Positions 1 to 9,029 of a DNA stretch of 64,000 nucleotides are shown one piece after another. A program made the translations under genes and the position numbers. Origin of the DNA: Haloechinothrix halophila YIM 93223 (GTDB lineage Bacteria; Actinomycetota; Actinomycetes; Mycobacteriales; Pseudonocardiaceae); NCBI RefSeq assembly GCF_000504245.1, contig NZ_KI632509.1, positions 2,523,751 to 2,587,750 on the forward strand, given 5' to 3'. Each line of letters starts with the position of its first letter. Within the stretch, counting starts at the first letter, position 1. The notes under the pieces were generated by a model that saw nothing but the letters and a program-made list of their open reading frames with translations, made no database searches and was not told the origin of the DNA.

Positions 1-744
<744 letters not shown>

Positions 745-746
745 GC

Positions 747-1955
747 ATGGCGGGTATGAAAACGGTCGCCGACCTGATCGCCCAGGGCGTCGCTGGCAGG
801 ACGGTGCTGGTCCGCTCGGACCTCAACGTTCCGCTCGACGGTGATGTGATCACCGATGACGGCCGGGTCCGCGCCGCCGCACCCACCATCCGCACGCTCG
901 CCGAGGCGGGTGCGCGGGTGGTGGTCACCGCCCATCTCGGCAGGCCCAAGGGCACGCCGGACCCGGCGTTCTCGCTGGCTCCGGCCGCCGCTCGGCTTGG
1001 TGAGCTGCTCGGCGCCGAGGTAGCGCTGGCGGGCGACGTCGTCGGTGAGAGCGCCCAGGCTGTCGTGGCGAACCTGACTGACGGGCAGGTCGCCATGCTG
1101 GAGAACGTGCGCTTCGACCCCCGCGAGACCAGCAAGGTCGACGCCGAGCGGGTCGCGCTCGCTGAGGACTTCGCCACGCTGGTCGGCCAGCACGGCGCGT
1201 TCGTCTCGGACGGCTTCGGCGTGGTGCACCGCAAGCAGGCATCGGTGTACGACGTCGCGACGCTGCTGCCCGCGTACGCGGGCGACCTGGTGCTCTCCGA
1301 GGTCGACGTGCTGCGCACGCTGACCGGCGACCCGGACCGCCCCTACGTCGTGGTGCTCGGCGGCTCGAAGGTGTCCGACAAGCTCGCGGTCATCGAGGCG
1401 CTGCTGCCAAAGGTGGACAAACTGCTGGTCGGCGGCGGAATGTGCTTCACCTTCGCCGCCGCCCAAGGCGGCCAGGTCGGCGGCTCGCTGCTGGAGAAGG
1501 ACATGATCGACACCTGCGAGCGGCTGCTCGCCGACGCCGGGGACAAGCTGGTGCTGCCCACCGACGTCGTCGCGGCGGACGACCTCAAGCAGCCGAGTGT
1601 CACCGAGGTGCTGCCGGTGGGCGAGATCCCCGATGCCAGGTTGGGCCTGGACATCGGTCCGGAGAGCGTGCGCCGGTTCGCTGGCGAGCTGGCCGCGGCG
1701 AAGACGGTGTTCTGGAACGGCCCGATGGGCGTGTTCGAAGTACCGGAGTTCGCGGCGGGCACCAAGGGCGTCGCGCAGGCCATCATCGACAGCGACGCGT
1801 TCAGCGTCGTCGGTGGCGGTGACTCCGCGGCCGCGGTGCGCACGCTGGGCCTGGCCGAGGACGGCTTCTCCCACATCTCCACCGGCGGCGGCGCGTCGCT
1901 GGAGTATCTCGAAGGCAAGGATCTGCCCGGCGTGACGGTGCTGAGCGCGAGCTGA
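747..1955 (+). CDS. pgk: Phosphoglycerate kinase
   Basis: Makes ATP from 1,3-bisphosphoglycerate. The product is 402 aa, normal for the family. The N-terminal substrate loop [18 protein letters not shown], the ENVRFDPRE stretch and the C-terminal nucleotide-site run [13 protein letters not shown] followed by [14 protein letters not shown] are all present. The ATG at 747 lies two bases after the gap stop; an in-frame ATG at 756 (MKTVADL) is an alternative start. It is co-transcribed with gap, and a strong inverted repeat follows the stop before tpiA. Confidence 0.97.
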   Translation: MAGMKTVADLIAQGVAGRTVLVRSDLNVPLDGDVITDDGRVRAAAPTIRTLAEAGARVVVTAHLGRPKGTPDPAFSLAPAAARLGELLGAEVALAGDVVGESAQAVVANLTDGQVAMLENVRFDPRETSKVDAERVALAEDFATLVGQHGAFVSDGFGVVHRKQASVYDVATLLPAYAGDLVLSEVDVLRTLTGDPDRPYVVVLGGSKVSDKLAVIEALLPKVDKLLVGGGMCFTFAAAQGGQVGGSLLEKDMIDTCERLLADAGDKLVLPTDVVAADDLKQPSVTEVLPVGEIPDARLGLDIGPESVRRFAGELAAAKTVFWNGPMGVFEVPEFAAGTKGVAQAIIDSDAFSVVGGGDSAAAVRTLGLAEDGFSHISTGGGASLEYLEGKDLPGVTVLSAS

Positions 1956-1997
1956 ATGACACTGTCACCACGACGAACGCAGCGACAGTGTCATTCA
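1953..1997. repeat. Inverted repeat between pgk and tpiA
   Basis: Perfect 14-bp arms (1953-1966 and 1984-1997, reading TGAATGACACTGTC and its complement) surround a 17-nt loop. The left arm contains the pgk stop codon. There is no T-run. It may act as a partial terminator or an mRNA processing or stabilising hairpin that sets different pgk and tpiA levels; this is inference. Confidence 0.75.
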
Positions 1998-2053
1998 CCG
2001 CGCCCAGCACGGTGAAAGCGTCTATGGAGCTCACAACCAGGAGGGCACAGCCC

Positions 2054-2857
2054 ATGACCACCAAGCCGCTGATCGCGGGCAACTGGAAGATGAACCTCAA
2101 CCACCTTGAGGCCATCGCGCTGGTGCAGAAGATCGCGTTCACGTTGCCGGAGAAGTACTACGGCAAGGTGGACGTCGCGGTGCTGCCGCCGTTCACCGAC
2201 ATCCGCAGCGTGCAGACGCTGATCGACGGCGACAAGCTCAAGCTCACGCACGGCGCGCAGGACATCTCGGTGCACGACTCCGGTGCGTACACCGGCGAGG
2301 TGTCCGGTCCGATGCTGGCGAAGCTGGGATGCAGCTACGTCACGGTGGGCCACTCTGAGCGCCGTGAGCACCACGCCGAGACCGACGAACTGGTGAACAA
2401 GAAGGTCAAGGCGGCGCTGCGGAACGGCATCCGGCCGATCTTGTGTGTCGGTGAGCAGCTCGATGTGCGCGAGCAGGGCAACCACATCGAGCACACCACC
2501 GGCCAGCTCATCGCGGGCCTCAAGGGGCTCAAGCCCGAGCAGGTCAGCGAATGCGTCGTCGCGTACGAACCGGTGTGGGCGATCGGGACGGGCAGGGTCG
2601 CGACACCTGCCGACGCCGAGGAGGTCTGCGGCGCGATCCGGAACGCCCTGACCGAGAAGTACGGCGAGGAGATCGCCGGAACGGTGCAGGTGCTCTACGG
2701 CGGCTCGGTGAAGTCGAGCAACATCGTCGACCTGGTCAAGCAGCCCAACATCGACGGTGCGCTCGTCGGCGGCGCCAGCCTGGCTGCCGAGGAGTTCACG
2801 AAGCTTTGCGCGCTCGCGGCCAACGACCCCGGCCTGTGGGGCAATTCGGGGTCGTGA
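2054..2857 (+). CDS. tpiA: Triosephosphate isomerase
   Basis: Interconverts dihydroxyacetone phosphate and glyceraldehyde-3-phosphate. The product is 267 aa. Key motifs are N-terminal AGNWKMN, the catalytic His in TVGHSERR, the catalytic Glu in [11 protein letters not shown], and the phosphate-binding YGGSVK. The ATG at 2054 is preceded by AGGAGGG at good spacing; an upstream in-frame ATG at 1988 overlaps the inverted repeat and has no ribosome site, so it was not chosen. It is the third gene of the glycolytic cluster. Confidence 0.96.
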   Translation: MTTKPLIAGNWKMNLNHLEAIALVQKIAFTLPEKYYGKVDVAVLPPFTDIRSVQTLIDGDKLKLTHGAQDISVHDSGAYTGEVSGPMLAKLGCSYVTVGHSERREHHAETDELVNKKVKAALRNGIRPILCVGEQLDVREQGNHIEHTTGQLIAGLKGLKPEQVSECVVAYEPVWAIGTGRVATPADAEEVCGAIRNALTEKYGEEIAGTVQVLYGGSVKSSNIVDLVKQPNIDGALVGGASLAAEEFTKLCALAANDPGLWGNSGS

Positions 2858-2959
2858 GCAAGGGGCGCTGTGGTGACGATCTCGTCGCCCGGTAGCCTGG
2901 TGCATCACAGACAGCGGAACACGGTGGCCGAACAACGGCCCCAGTACCACGAGGACGAC

Positions 2960-3190
2960 ATGGAATTCTTCCTGAAGGTCTTGCTCGCCGTGACCAGCGT
3001 GCTGCTGATCGTGGCGGTCCTGCTGCACAAGGGCAGGGGTGGCGGACTCTCATCGCTGTTCGGGGGCGGCACGCAGTCCAGCCTCGCGGGATCCAGCGTG
3101 GCCGAGAAAAACCTTGATCGGATCACGCTCGGCCTCGGACTAGTGTGGATCATCTGCATTATCGGCGTCGGACTGCTACTGAAGCTCTGA
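2960..3190 (+). CDS. secG: Preprotein translocase subunit SecG
   Basis: 76-aa integral membrane subunit of the SecYEG translocon. Two hydrophobic segments (about residues 4-22 and 52-75) flank a Gly-rich cytoplasmic loop KGRGGGLSSLFGGG, which is the SecG signature. It follows tpiA, as in many actinobacteria. The ATG at 2960 gives a family-length protein; in-frame upstream codons would add an unrelated polar stretch. Confidence 0.93.
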   Translation: MEFFLKVLLAVTSVLLIVAVLLHKGRGGGLSSLFGGGTQSSLAGSSVAEKNLDRITLGLGLVWIICIIGVGLLLKL

Positions 3191-3251
3191 GTCCGGTGCT
3201 GGTGCGCCGGATCGGCTACTTCCACATGTAGACACAGGGGGTGTGAGAACC

Positions 3252-3593
3252 ATGGTTGGCGGTAATGCCATTCGGGGTACGCGCATTGGAGCCGGGCCGG
3301 TCGGTGAGTCGGAGCGCGGCGAGTCGGCGCCCCGGGTCAAGGTCTCGTACTGGTGCGCCAATGGTCATGAGGCGACGCCGTCGTTCGCGATGGACGCCGA
3401 GATCCCGGACGAGTGGGAGTGCCAGCACTGCGGCCTCCCCGCCGGTAAGGAGCGCGAGAACCCGCCGGACGCCCGCAGGACCGAGCCGTACAAGTCGCAC
3501 CTGGCGTACGTGAAGGAACGTCGCAGCGACGAGGACGGCGAGGCGATTCTCGCGGAGGCGCTGCAGCGGTTGCGGGAGCGCAGGGGCGCCTGA
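3252..3593 (+). CDS. rbpA: RNA polymerase-binding protein RbpA
   Basis: 113-aa actinobacterial transcription factor that binds RNA polymerase and the principal sigma factor and stabilises the open complex. The N-terminal tail GGNAIRGTRIGAGPVGESERGE is followed by a core with a Cys/His cluster (SYWCANGHE and WECQHCGLPAGKERENPPDA) and the basic/C-terminal sigma-interaction region YKSHLAYVKERRS. The ATG at 3252 gives the usual N-terminus; a GTG three codons upstream is also possible. Another RNAP factor (HelD-type) lies at 15.5 kb. Confidence 0.95.
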   Translation: MVGGNAIRGTRIGAGPVGESERGESAPRVKVSYWCANGHEATPSFAMDAEIPDEWECQHCGLPAGKERENPPDARRTEPYKSHLAYVKERRSDEDGEAILAEALQRLRERRGA

Positions 3594-3610
3594 GGCCCCG
3601 CGCGGCGGCC

Positions 3611-4210
3611 GTGACAGGCATCCTCTCTGGGGTACTGATCACCGCCTGGTGCGGCGCGTTCGGCCTGCTCACCGGAGACGTCGGCTGGCTGCTGCTCGGT
3701 CTGGTCATCGGGCTCGCGCTCGGCGCGGTCTACGGCTGGGCGGTCGCGGCGGCCCCGGTCTATGACCTCGGCTCGGCACGTGGCATCGGCACGTTCGCCA
3801 TCGACCACACGTGGAGCCTGCCGAACACCCTGGTGGGAGCGGTGTTTCTCGCGGTGAGCCTGGCATTCGGCAACCGGCTGGATCGGGACTTCTCCGGGCA
3901 CATCGGCCTGCGATCCCCGGCCATTCCCGGCTACGCGGGCACCACGATCGGCCCGGTGCAGGCAGGCACCGGCACCGGCGTCGACCGGCACGAGGCCGTG
4001 CACGTGCTGCAAGCCCGGCTATTCGGCCCGCTCTACGTGCCGCTGGTCGGGTTGAACTACGCGGTGGCAACCGTGCTGCCGTACTGGCTGCTCTATCACG
4101 ACCACGTTCGCCGCCCGATTCGCGGCGTTCGCGGGTATTTCAGTCGCGGCGTGTATCCGCACACCTGGCATGAGGAATGGGCGTACCGGGTGGAGGGCAC
4201 ACCGCCGTAG
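3611..4210 (+). CDS. Membrane protein with HExxH motif
   Basis: 199 aa, three or four hydrophobic segments (about residues 4-20, 25-48, 72-88 and 141-162). Between the last two lies HEAVH at 127-131, a perfect HExxH zinc-metallopeptidase signature, followed by LQARLFGPLYVPLVG, and a C-terminal HEEWAYR (187-193) that could supply a further Glu/His ligand. The pattern resembles a poorly described family of small membrane proteins with H-E-x-x-H-x-x-Q-x-x-x-x-G-P-x-Y. Protease activity is inference. It starts 17 bases after rbpA and may be co-transcribed. Confidence 0.65.
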   Translation: MTGILSGVLITAWCGAFGLLTGDVGWLLLGLVIGLALGAVYGWAVAAAPVYDLGSARGIGTFAIDHTWSLPNTLVGAVFLAVSLAFGNRLDRDFSGHIGLRSPAIPGYAGTTIGPVQAGTGTGVDRHEAVHVLQARLFGPLYVPLVGLNYAVATVLPYWLLYHDHVRRPIRGVRGYFSRGVYPHTWHEEWAYRVEGTPP

Positions 4211-4262
4211 CCGGTGCCGGACGCCGCTGGCCGGACAGCGTGGAGCCGTCTCGCCTGCGCGC

Positions 4263-5465
4263 TCAGGTCTTCGCGGGCGGCTTCGACTCGTGGAGCGGGT
4301 AGTCCGCGCGCACCTCGAACCCGCCGTCGTCGGTGGACCGCGCATGGAACGTGCCGTCGAGCCGTAGCGCCCGCTCGGCCAGTCCCGCCAGCCCGTGCCC
4401 GCCGGACGGTAGGGACCGCGATGGCTGGCACGGCCGGTCGTTGCGCACCGCGACGTGCAGCGTCTCGTCGTCCACCACGACCCGCACTGTCGCCGCCGCG
4501 CCCGGTGCGTGCTTGTGCACGTTCGTCAATGCCTCCTGCACCGTGCGGAACGCCGCCGCCGACACCTGAGTGGGCAGCGTTTCCGGCACGTTGTCCACTT
4601 TGAGCCGCACCGGGACGTCGACGTCGCGGATCAGCGAACCGAGGTCGGTGAGCCGTGGGGTTGGCAGTTCCTCGTCCGTGCTGGAGCGCAGCACGCCGAC
4701 CAGTGACCGCAGCTCCTCCAGCGTGCGGGTGCTGAGCTGGCGGATGGTGCCAGCTGCCGCGGTGACCTCATCCGGAGTCTTGGCGCACTCCAGGGTGTTG
4801 GCCTGCATGGCGATGAGCGTGACCTCGTGCGAGACGACGTCGTGCATCTCGCGGGCGAGCCGGGCGCGTTCGTCGGCGCGGACGGCGCGGGCGTGCATGC
4901 GACGCTCGCGGTCACGGCTGGCGTCGAGTTCGGCGAGCCGGTTGGAGAGATCCTTGCGGGCCAGGATCAGCAACGCCAGCACGACCGGCATACCTGCCAC
5001 GATCAGACCGTAGATGAGGTCGAGCACGTGCTGGCGCCAGTCCAGCGCGAGCATCTCTGGCCATGGCCAGAGCACGAACCGGCAGGCGATGACGAGGCCA
5101 GCGCCAACCCAGGTCTGCCAGTGCATGCCTTTGCGGTAGGCGAGGAAGCCGAGCGCGATCATCGCCGCGAGTTGCGACCAGCCGACGAAGAATCCGGGGA
5201 TGGTGGCCAGCACGGTGAGGAAGGGGAGTCGTCTGCGGCAGGCGAGTGCCGCGCAGGCGATGCTGGAGAACGTGAGGGAGTAGGTGGGCGCGTCCTCGGG
5301 GATGACCAGCCACACGTCGAGCACGGCGATGCCGATCGCCAGCGTGGTGAGCAGGATCGAGGACAGGGAGGGACGGTCGCGCAAGGTGTCGTTCATGCTC
5401 GCGAGCAGCACCTTCGGTCGCGGGCCGACGCGCAACGCCGGGATGGACAGTCCCTGAGTGCTCAT
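4263..5465 (-). CDS. Orphan sensor histidine kinase, HisKA_3 (NarL-partner) type
   Basis: 400 aa. Four to six membrane helices occupy the N-terminal half (about residues 35-170), followed by a short linker and the dimerisation/phosphoacceptor helix LAREMHDVVSHEVTLIAMQA with phospho-His about residue 208. The N-box EALTNVHKHA is at about 311-320 and the G-box GGHGLAGLAERALRLDG at about 355. The ATG at 5465 is preceded by GGAGG at 8-nt spacing; an upstream in-frame ATG at 5585 has no such site. No response-regulator gene is adjacent, so the partner is unknown. Confidence 0.88.
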   Translation of the reverse strand: MSTQGLSIPALRVGPRPKVLLASMNDTLRDRPSLSSILLTTLAIGIAVLDVWLVIPEDAPTYSLTFSSIACAALACRRRLPFLTVLATIPGFFVGWSQLAAMIALGFLAYRKGMHWQTWVGAGLVIACRFVLWPWPEMLALDWRQHVLDLIYGLIVAGMPVVLALLILARKDLSNRLAELDASRDRERRMHARAVRADERARLAREMHDVVSHEVTLIAMQANTLECAKTPDEVTAAAGTIRQLSTRTLEELRSLVGVLRSSTDEELPTPRLTDLGSLIRDVDVPVRLKVDNVPETLPTQVSAAAFRTVQEALTNVHKHAPGAAATVRVVVDDETLHVAVRNDRPCQPSRSLPSGGHGLAGLAERALRLDGTFHARSTDDGGFEVRADYPLHESKPPAKT

Positions 5466-5765
5466 ACTGAAGACCTCCGGCCGCGTTCGCTTCTCGTTAT
5501 GAAAGAGGCTCACAGCGGCCGGATGGGACGAGTGGCGCACGAAAAATGTGCGCACGCAAACGTCAGTGCGTGGCGGAGGCATCACCGTGGGTGGTCAGAA
5601 TGCGCGAGTCGCACCATAATTCCGCTGAGTTGCACCTTGTTCGCGCCGAGTTGCACCTTCGGCGCACGACTCGCGGCGAATAAGGTGCAACTCGCGCCGA
5701 GGAAGGTGCGACTCGCGCCGAGGAAGGTGCGACTCGCGCCGAGGAAGGTGCGACTCGCGGTCGGG
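5466..5765. other. 300-bp intergenic region between pgl and kinase gene
   Basis: Bases 5466-5600 hold the kinase ribosome site and presumably its promoter. Bases 5603-5760 are filled by the 21-bp repeat array described separately. I see no gene here; frames that stay open through the array only reflect its 21-nt periodicity. Confidence 0.7.
5603..5760. repeat. Head-to-head array of 21-bp units
   Basis: Three + oriented units carrying GAGTYGCACC run at 21-nt spacing from 5603, then four units in the opposite orientation (GGTGCRACTCGCGCCGAGG) run at the same spacing to 5760; the last three inverted units are identical. The array begins 6 nt after the pgl stop codon (reading the minus strand). 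21 nt equals two helical turns, and also gives a seven-residue repeating frame. A second array with the same period but a different sequence lies at 34113-34259. Confidence 0.85.
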
Positions 5766-6521
5766 TCAGCGGTGGTCGAGCTTCGCCGCGGCGGGCTCGT
5801 CGAGGAGCCAGAGTGTGCGGCTGCGGCCGGTGGCACCCGCGACGGGCAGCTGGATCTCGCCCGCGCCGGAGAGCGCGAGCGCCAGCGCGTCCGCCTTGCC
5901 TTGACCGGCCGCGAGCAGCCAGACCTCCGAGGCATGGCGGATCGTGGGCAGCGTCAGCGACACCCTGGTCGGCGGAGGCTTCGGGCAGTTGCGCACGGCC
6001 ACGACGCTGGCGTCCGTTTCGTACACGGCTGGCGACTCGGGAAACACCGAGGCCACGTGGCCCTCCGGCCCCACGCCGAGCAGCGCGATGTCGAACGTGG
6101 GCACGTCGCCGCGGCCGCTGGCATCCTCGGCCAGCAACCGGGCGTAGACGTCGGCAGCGGCGTCCGGGTCGTCGCCGAACGCGCCGTCCGAGGCCGCCAT
6201 CGGGTGCACCCGCGCCGGATCGACCGGCACGTGGTCGAGCAGCGTCTCGCGGGCCTGCAGTTCATTGCGCTCGGCGTCTCCTGCGGGTACGAACCGTTCG
6301 TCACCCCAGTACAGGTCCAACCGGGACCAGTCGACGGCCTCGCGGGCGGGGGAGCGGCGCAACTGCTCGAGCACCGCGATCCCGACGCCGCCGCCGGTGA
6401 GCACCACCGAGGCGCTGCCCTTGCTCGCCTGCAGGTCGACCAGCGTCGTCACCAGCCGCGCGGCCGCCGATGCGGCGAGCACGTCGGCCGTGCGGTGAAC
6501 GAGGATCTCCGGTCCGGTCAT
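5766..6521 (-). CDS. pgl: 6-Phosphogluconolactonase
   Basis: Hydrolyses 6-phosphogluconolactone in the oxidative pentose-phosphate branch. 251 aa. Motifs: LTGGGVGIAVLEQL near residues 42-55, DWSRLDLYWGDERFVP, and ALLGVGPEGHVASVFPES. Its ATG overlaps the opcA stop by four bases (ATGA), showing translational coupling in the order zwf-opcA-pgl. It is the last gene of the pentose-phosphate run; the 21-bp repeat array follows its stop at once. Confidence 0.95.
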   Translation of the reverse strand: MTGPEILVHRTADVLAASAAARLVTTLVDLQASKGSASVVLTGGGVGIAVLEQLRRSPAREAVDWSRLDLYWGDERFVPAGDAERNELQARETLLDHVPVDPARVHPMAASDGAFGDDPDAAADVYARLLAEDASGRGDVPTFDIALLGVGPEGHVASVFPESPAVYETDASVVAVRNCPKPPPTRVSLTLPTIRHASEVWLLAAGQGKADALALALSGAGEIQLPVAGATGRSRTLWLLDEPAAAKLDHR

Positions 6522-7453
6522 GTGCGCGCGCCTTCCTGGTTGTGGGGCAGCAGACTCACGCCGCGCAGGGCGCGTTCGTACACCTCGTCGGGATCGAGCC
6601 TGCGGAGTTCCTCGACCAGCACGTCGGACAGCGAGCGCCGGTGCAGGTCGATGGTGCGGTCTGGTTGGCCGTGCTGGCTGAGGGTGCCGACCTTGCCGTC
6701 TGGCCGGTGCAGCGCCACCTGGCCGGACGGTCGCTCCAGCGACACCGAGACGATCCCCGGCCCGTCGGACTGCTCGCGGCGCACCGGCACCCGCAGGTAA
6801 TAGGCGAGCCAGCCCGCTAGCAGCTCGGTGGACGGCGAGTCGCCGTCGCCGGTGACGGTCGCCGCGGTCACCGGTTCGTGCGGTGGCAGATCGAGGGCGG
6901 CGACGAGCTGCGCGCGCCAGTGCGTCAGCCGGGTCCAGGCGAGGTCGGTGTCGCCATCGGTGTAGGACGTCACCCGCTGGCGCAGCGCCGCGATCGGCTC
7001 CTGCTCGGCCGCCGCGTCGGTAATCCGCCGCTGTGCGATCCGCCCGAGCGGGTCGGTCGCGGGCTCCGCGGGCGCGGCGCCGGGCCACCAGGTCACGATC
7101 GGCGCGTCGGGCAGCAGCAGCGGCACCACAGCACTTTCGGCTTCCCCCGCGAGTGGTCCGTACAGCCGCAGGACAAGCACCTCGCTGGCGCCCGCGTCGC
7201 CGCCGACGCGGATCTGCGCGTCGATGCGGGGTGCGGCCTCCCGCAACCCGCGCGCGGCGACGATGATCCGCGAGGGGTGCTCCCGGCTGGCCTCGTTGGC
7301 GGCGTCGATGGTGTCCTCGATGCTGGCGCCGTCCTCGGTGACGATCACCAGCGTCAGCACTCGCCCCAGCGCGACCGCGCCGCCGCGTTCACGCAGCTCG
7401 ACAAGCTTCTGGTTGACCTTCGACGTCGTGGTCGACGGCAGATCGATGATCAC
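6518..7453 (-). CDS. opcA: Glucose-6-phosphate dehydrogenase assembly protein OpcA
   Basis: 311 aa. OpcA proteins are needed for full activity of the G6P dehydrogenase in cyanobacteria and actinobacteria. The conserved opening MIIDLPSTTTSKVNQKLVEL and the internal PDAPIVTWWPGAAP with DPLGRIAQRRITD are typical. It lies 37 bases after zwf and overlaps pgl by 4 bp. Confidence 0.94.
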   Translation of the reverse strand: MIIDLPSTTTSKVNQKLVELRERGGAVALGRVLTLVIVTEDGASIEDTIDAANEASREHPSRIIVAARGLREAAPRIDAQIRVGGDAGASEVLVLRLYGPLAGEAESAVVPLLLPDAPIVTWWPGAAPAEPATDPLGRIAQRRITDAAAEQEPIAALRQRVTSYTDGDTDLAWTRLTHWRAQLVAALDLPPHEPVTAATVTGDGDSPSTELLAGWLAYYLRVPVRREQSDGPGIVSVSLERPSGQVALHRPDGKVGTLSQHGQPDRTIDLHRRSLSDVLVEELRRLDPDEVYERALRGVSLLPHNQEGART

Positions 7454-7490
7454 CGGCCGCTCCTCGCGAGTCGCGTGTGGACGTCCACAC

Positions 7491-9026
7491 TCATGGCCTG
7501 CGCCATGTCCTGCCGTCGCGGGACAGCACCGCGTCGGCCGACGGCGGACCCCACGAACCTGGTGGATAGGGCTCCGGCGCGCCGCGCTCTGCCCAGTGCG
7601 TCAGCACCGGATCGAGGATGCGCCAGGACTCCTCGACCTCCTCGTCGCCGGGAAACAGCGACGGCTCGCCGCGCAGCACGTCGAGCACCAGCCGTTCGTA
7701 CGCTTCGGGGGAGGACTCGGTGAAGGCGTGCCCATATCCGAAGTCCATGGTCACGTCGCGGACTTCCATGGTGGTGCCCGGCACCTTGGAGCCGAACCGC
7801 ATGGTGACGCCCTCGTCCGGCTGCACTCGGATGACCAGCGCGTTCTGGCCGAGTTCCTCGGTCGACGTCGAGTCGAACGGCAGGTGCGGCGCGCGGCGGA
7901 ACACCACCGCGATCTCGGTGACCCGCCTGCCAAGTCGCTTACCGGTACGCAGGTAGAACGGCACTCCGGCCCAGCGCCGGTTCTGCACCCCGAGTGTCAC
8001 CGCCGCATACGTCTCGGTGGTGGACTTTGGATCGAACCCGGTTTCGTCGTGCAGCGCGGTCACCTGCTCGCCGCCCTGCCAGCCGCCGGTGTACTGGCCG
8101 CGCGCCGTCGTCTGGTCCAGCGGACCGATCGGCTGAGTCGCGCGCAGCACCTTGACCTTCTCCGCCCGCAGCGCGGCGGGCTCGAACGACAGCGGTTCCT
8201 CCATCGCGGTGAACGCCAGCAGTTGCAGCAGGTGATTCTGGATGACGTCGCGGGCGGCTCCGATGCCGTCGTAGTACCCCGCCCTGCCGCCGACGCCGAT
8301 GTCCTCGGCCATGGTGATCTGCACGTGGTCGACGTGATGGCAGTTCCAGATCGGCTCGAACAGCTGGTTGGCGAAGCGCAGCGCCAGGATGTTCTGCACG
8401 GTTTCCTTGCCGAGGTAGTGGTCGATGCGAAACACCGACTCCTCGGCGAACACGGCGCCGACGATGTTGTTCAGCTCGCGGGCGCTGGTCAGGTCGTGGC
8501 CGAACGGCTTCTCGATCACCACCCGCCGCCAGGTGTCCGATGTGGACGTCGCGAGCCCAGACTTCGCCAGCTGCCGCGTGACCACGCCGAACACGCTGGG
8601 CGGGATGGACAGGTAGAAGGCGTGGTTGCCGCCGGTGCCGCGTTCGGCGTCCAAGTCGTCGACGGTCTTGACCAGCCGCTCAAAGATGTCGTCCTCACCG
8701 AAGTCACCCGGCACGAACCGGATGCCCTCGGCCAGTCTGCGCCACACCGACTCCTTGAACGGCGTGCGGGCATACCGCTCAACGGCGTCCCGCACGATCG
8801 AGGGGAAGTCATCCTGCTGGCCACGCGCGCAGCCGACCAGCGCGAACCCTGGCGGCAGCAGACCTCGGTGGGCGAGGTCGTAGACGGCGGGCAGCAGCTT
8901 CTTCCGCGCCAGGTCTCCGGTCACCCCGAAGATGACCAGGCTGGACGGTCCCGCGATGACCGGAAGCCGTTTGTCCCGGTCATCGCGTAGGGGGTTCGTC
9001 CAGGCGGCTGTGCCCGACTCGGTCAT
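7491..9026 (-). CDS. zwf: Glucose-6-phosphate 1-dehydrogenase
   Basis: 511 aa, the usual length. The N-terminal Rossmann motif VIFGVTGDLARKKLLPA and the catalytic signature RIDHYLGKETVQNILALRF are intact. First committed step of the oxidative pentose-phosphate pathway, supplying NADPH. It starts three bases after the pgi stop, so pgi-zwf-opcA-pgl appear to be one transcription unit. Confidence 0.97.
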   Translation of the reverse strand: MTESGTAAWTNPLRDDRDKRLPVIAGPSSLVIFGVTGDLARKKLLPAVYDLAHRGLLPPGFALVGCARGQQDDFPSIVRDAVERYARTPFKESVWRRLAEGIRFVPGDFGEDDIFERLVKTVDDLDAERGTGGNHAFYLSIPPSVFGVVTRQLAKSGLATSTSDTWRRVVIEKPFGHDLTSARELNNIVGAVFAEESVFRIDHYLGKETVQNILALRFANQLFEPIWNCHHVDHVQITMAEDIGVGGRAGYYDGIGAARDVIQNHLLQLLAFTAMEEPLSFEPAALRAEKVKVLRATQPIGPLDQTTARGQYTGGWQGGEQVTALHDETGFDPKSTTETYAAVTLGVQNRRWAGVPFYLRTGKRLGRRVTEIAVVFRRAPHLPFDSTSTEELGQNALVIRVQPDEGVTMRFGSKVPGTTMEVRDVTMDFGYGHAFTESSPEAYERLVLDVLRGEPSLFPGDEEVEESWRILDPVLTHWAERGAPEPYPPGSWGPPSADAVLSRDGRTWRRP

Positions 9027-9029
9027 CGC

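Noticed and set aside
3191-3251. tRNA gene after secG
   Set aside because: Some actinobacteria have one near secG, but only about 60 bases are present here and no cloverleaf can be drawn.
5603-5760. 21-bp array considered as a CRISPR
   Set aside because: Units are contiguous without unique spacers, reverse orientation midway, and no cas genes are present.
5466-5765. Response-regulator gene for the orphan kinase
   Set aside because: No receiver domain is encoded on either side; the intergenic region holds only the repeat array and the kinase ribosome site.
4827-6800. 657-codon open frame on the + strand opposite the histidine kinase and pgl
   Set aside because: It runs antisense to two clearly recognised genes and through the 21-bp array; high GC keeps the frame open. 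No domain or ribosome site.
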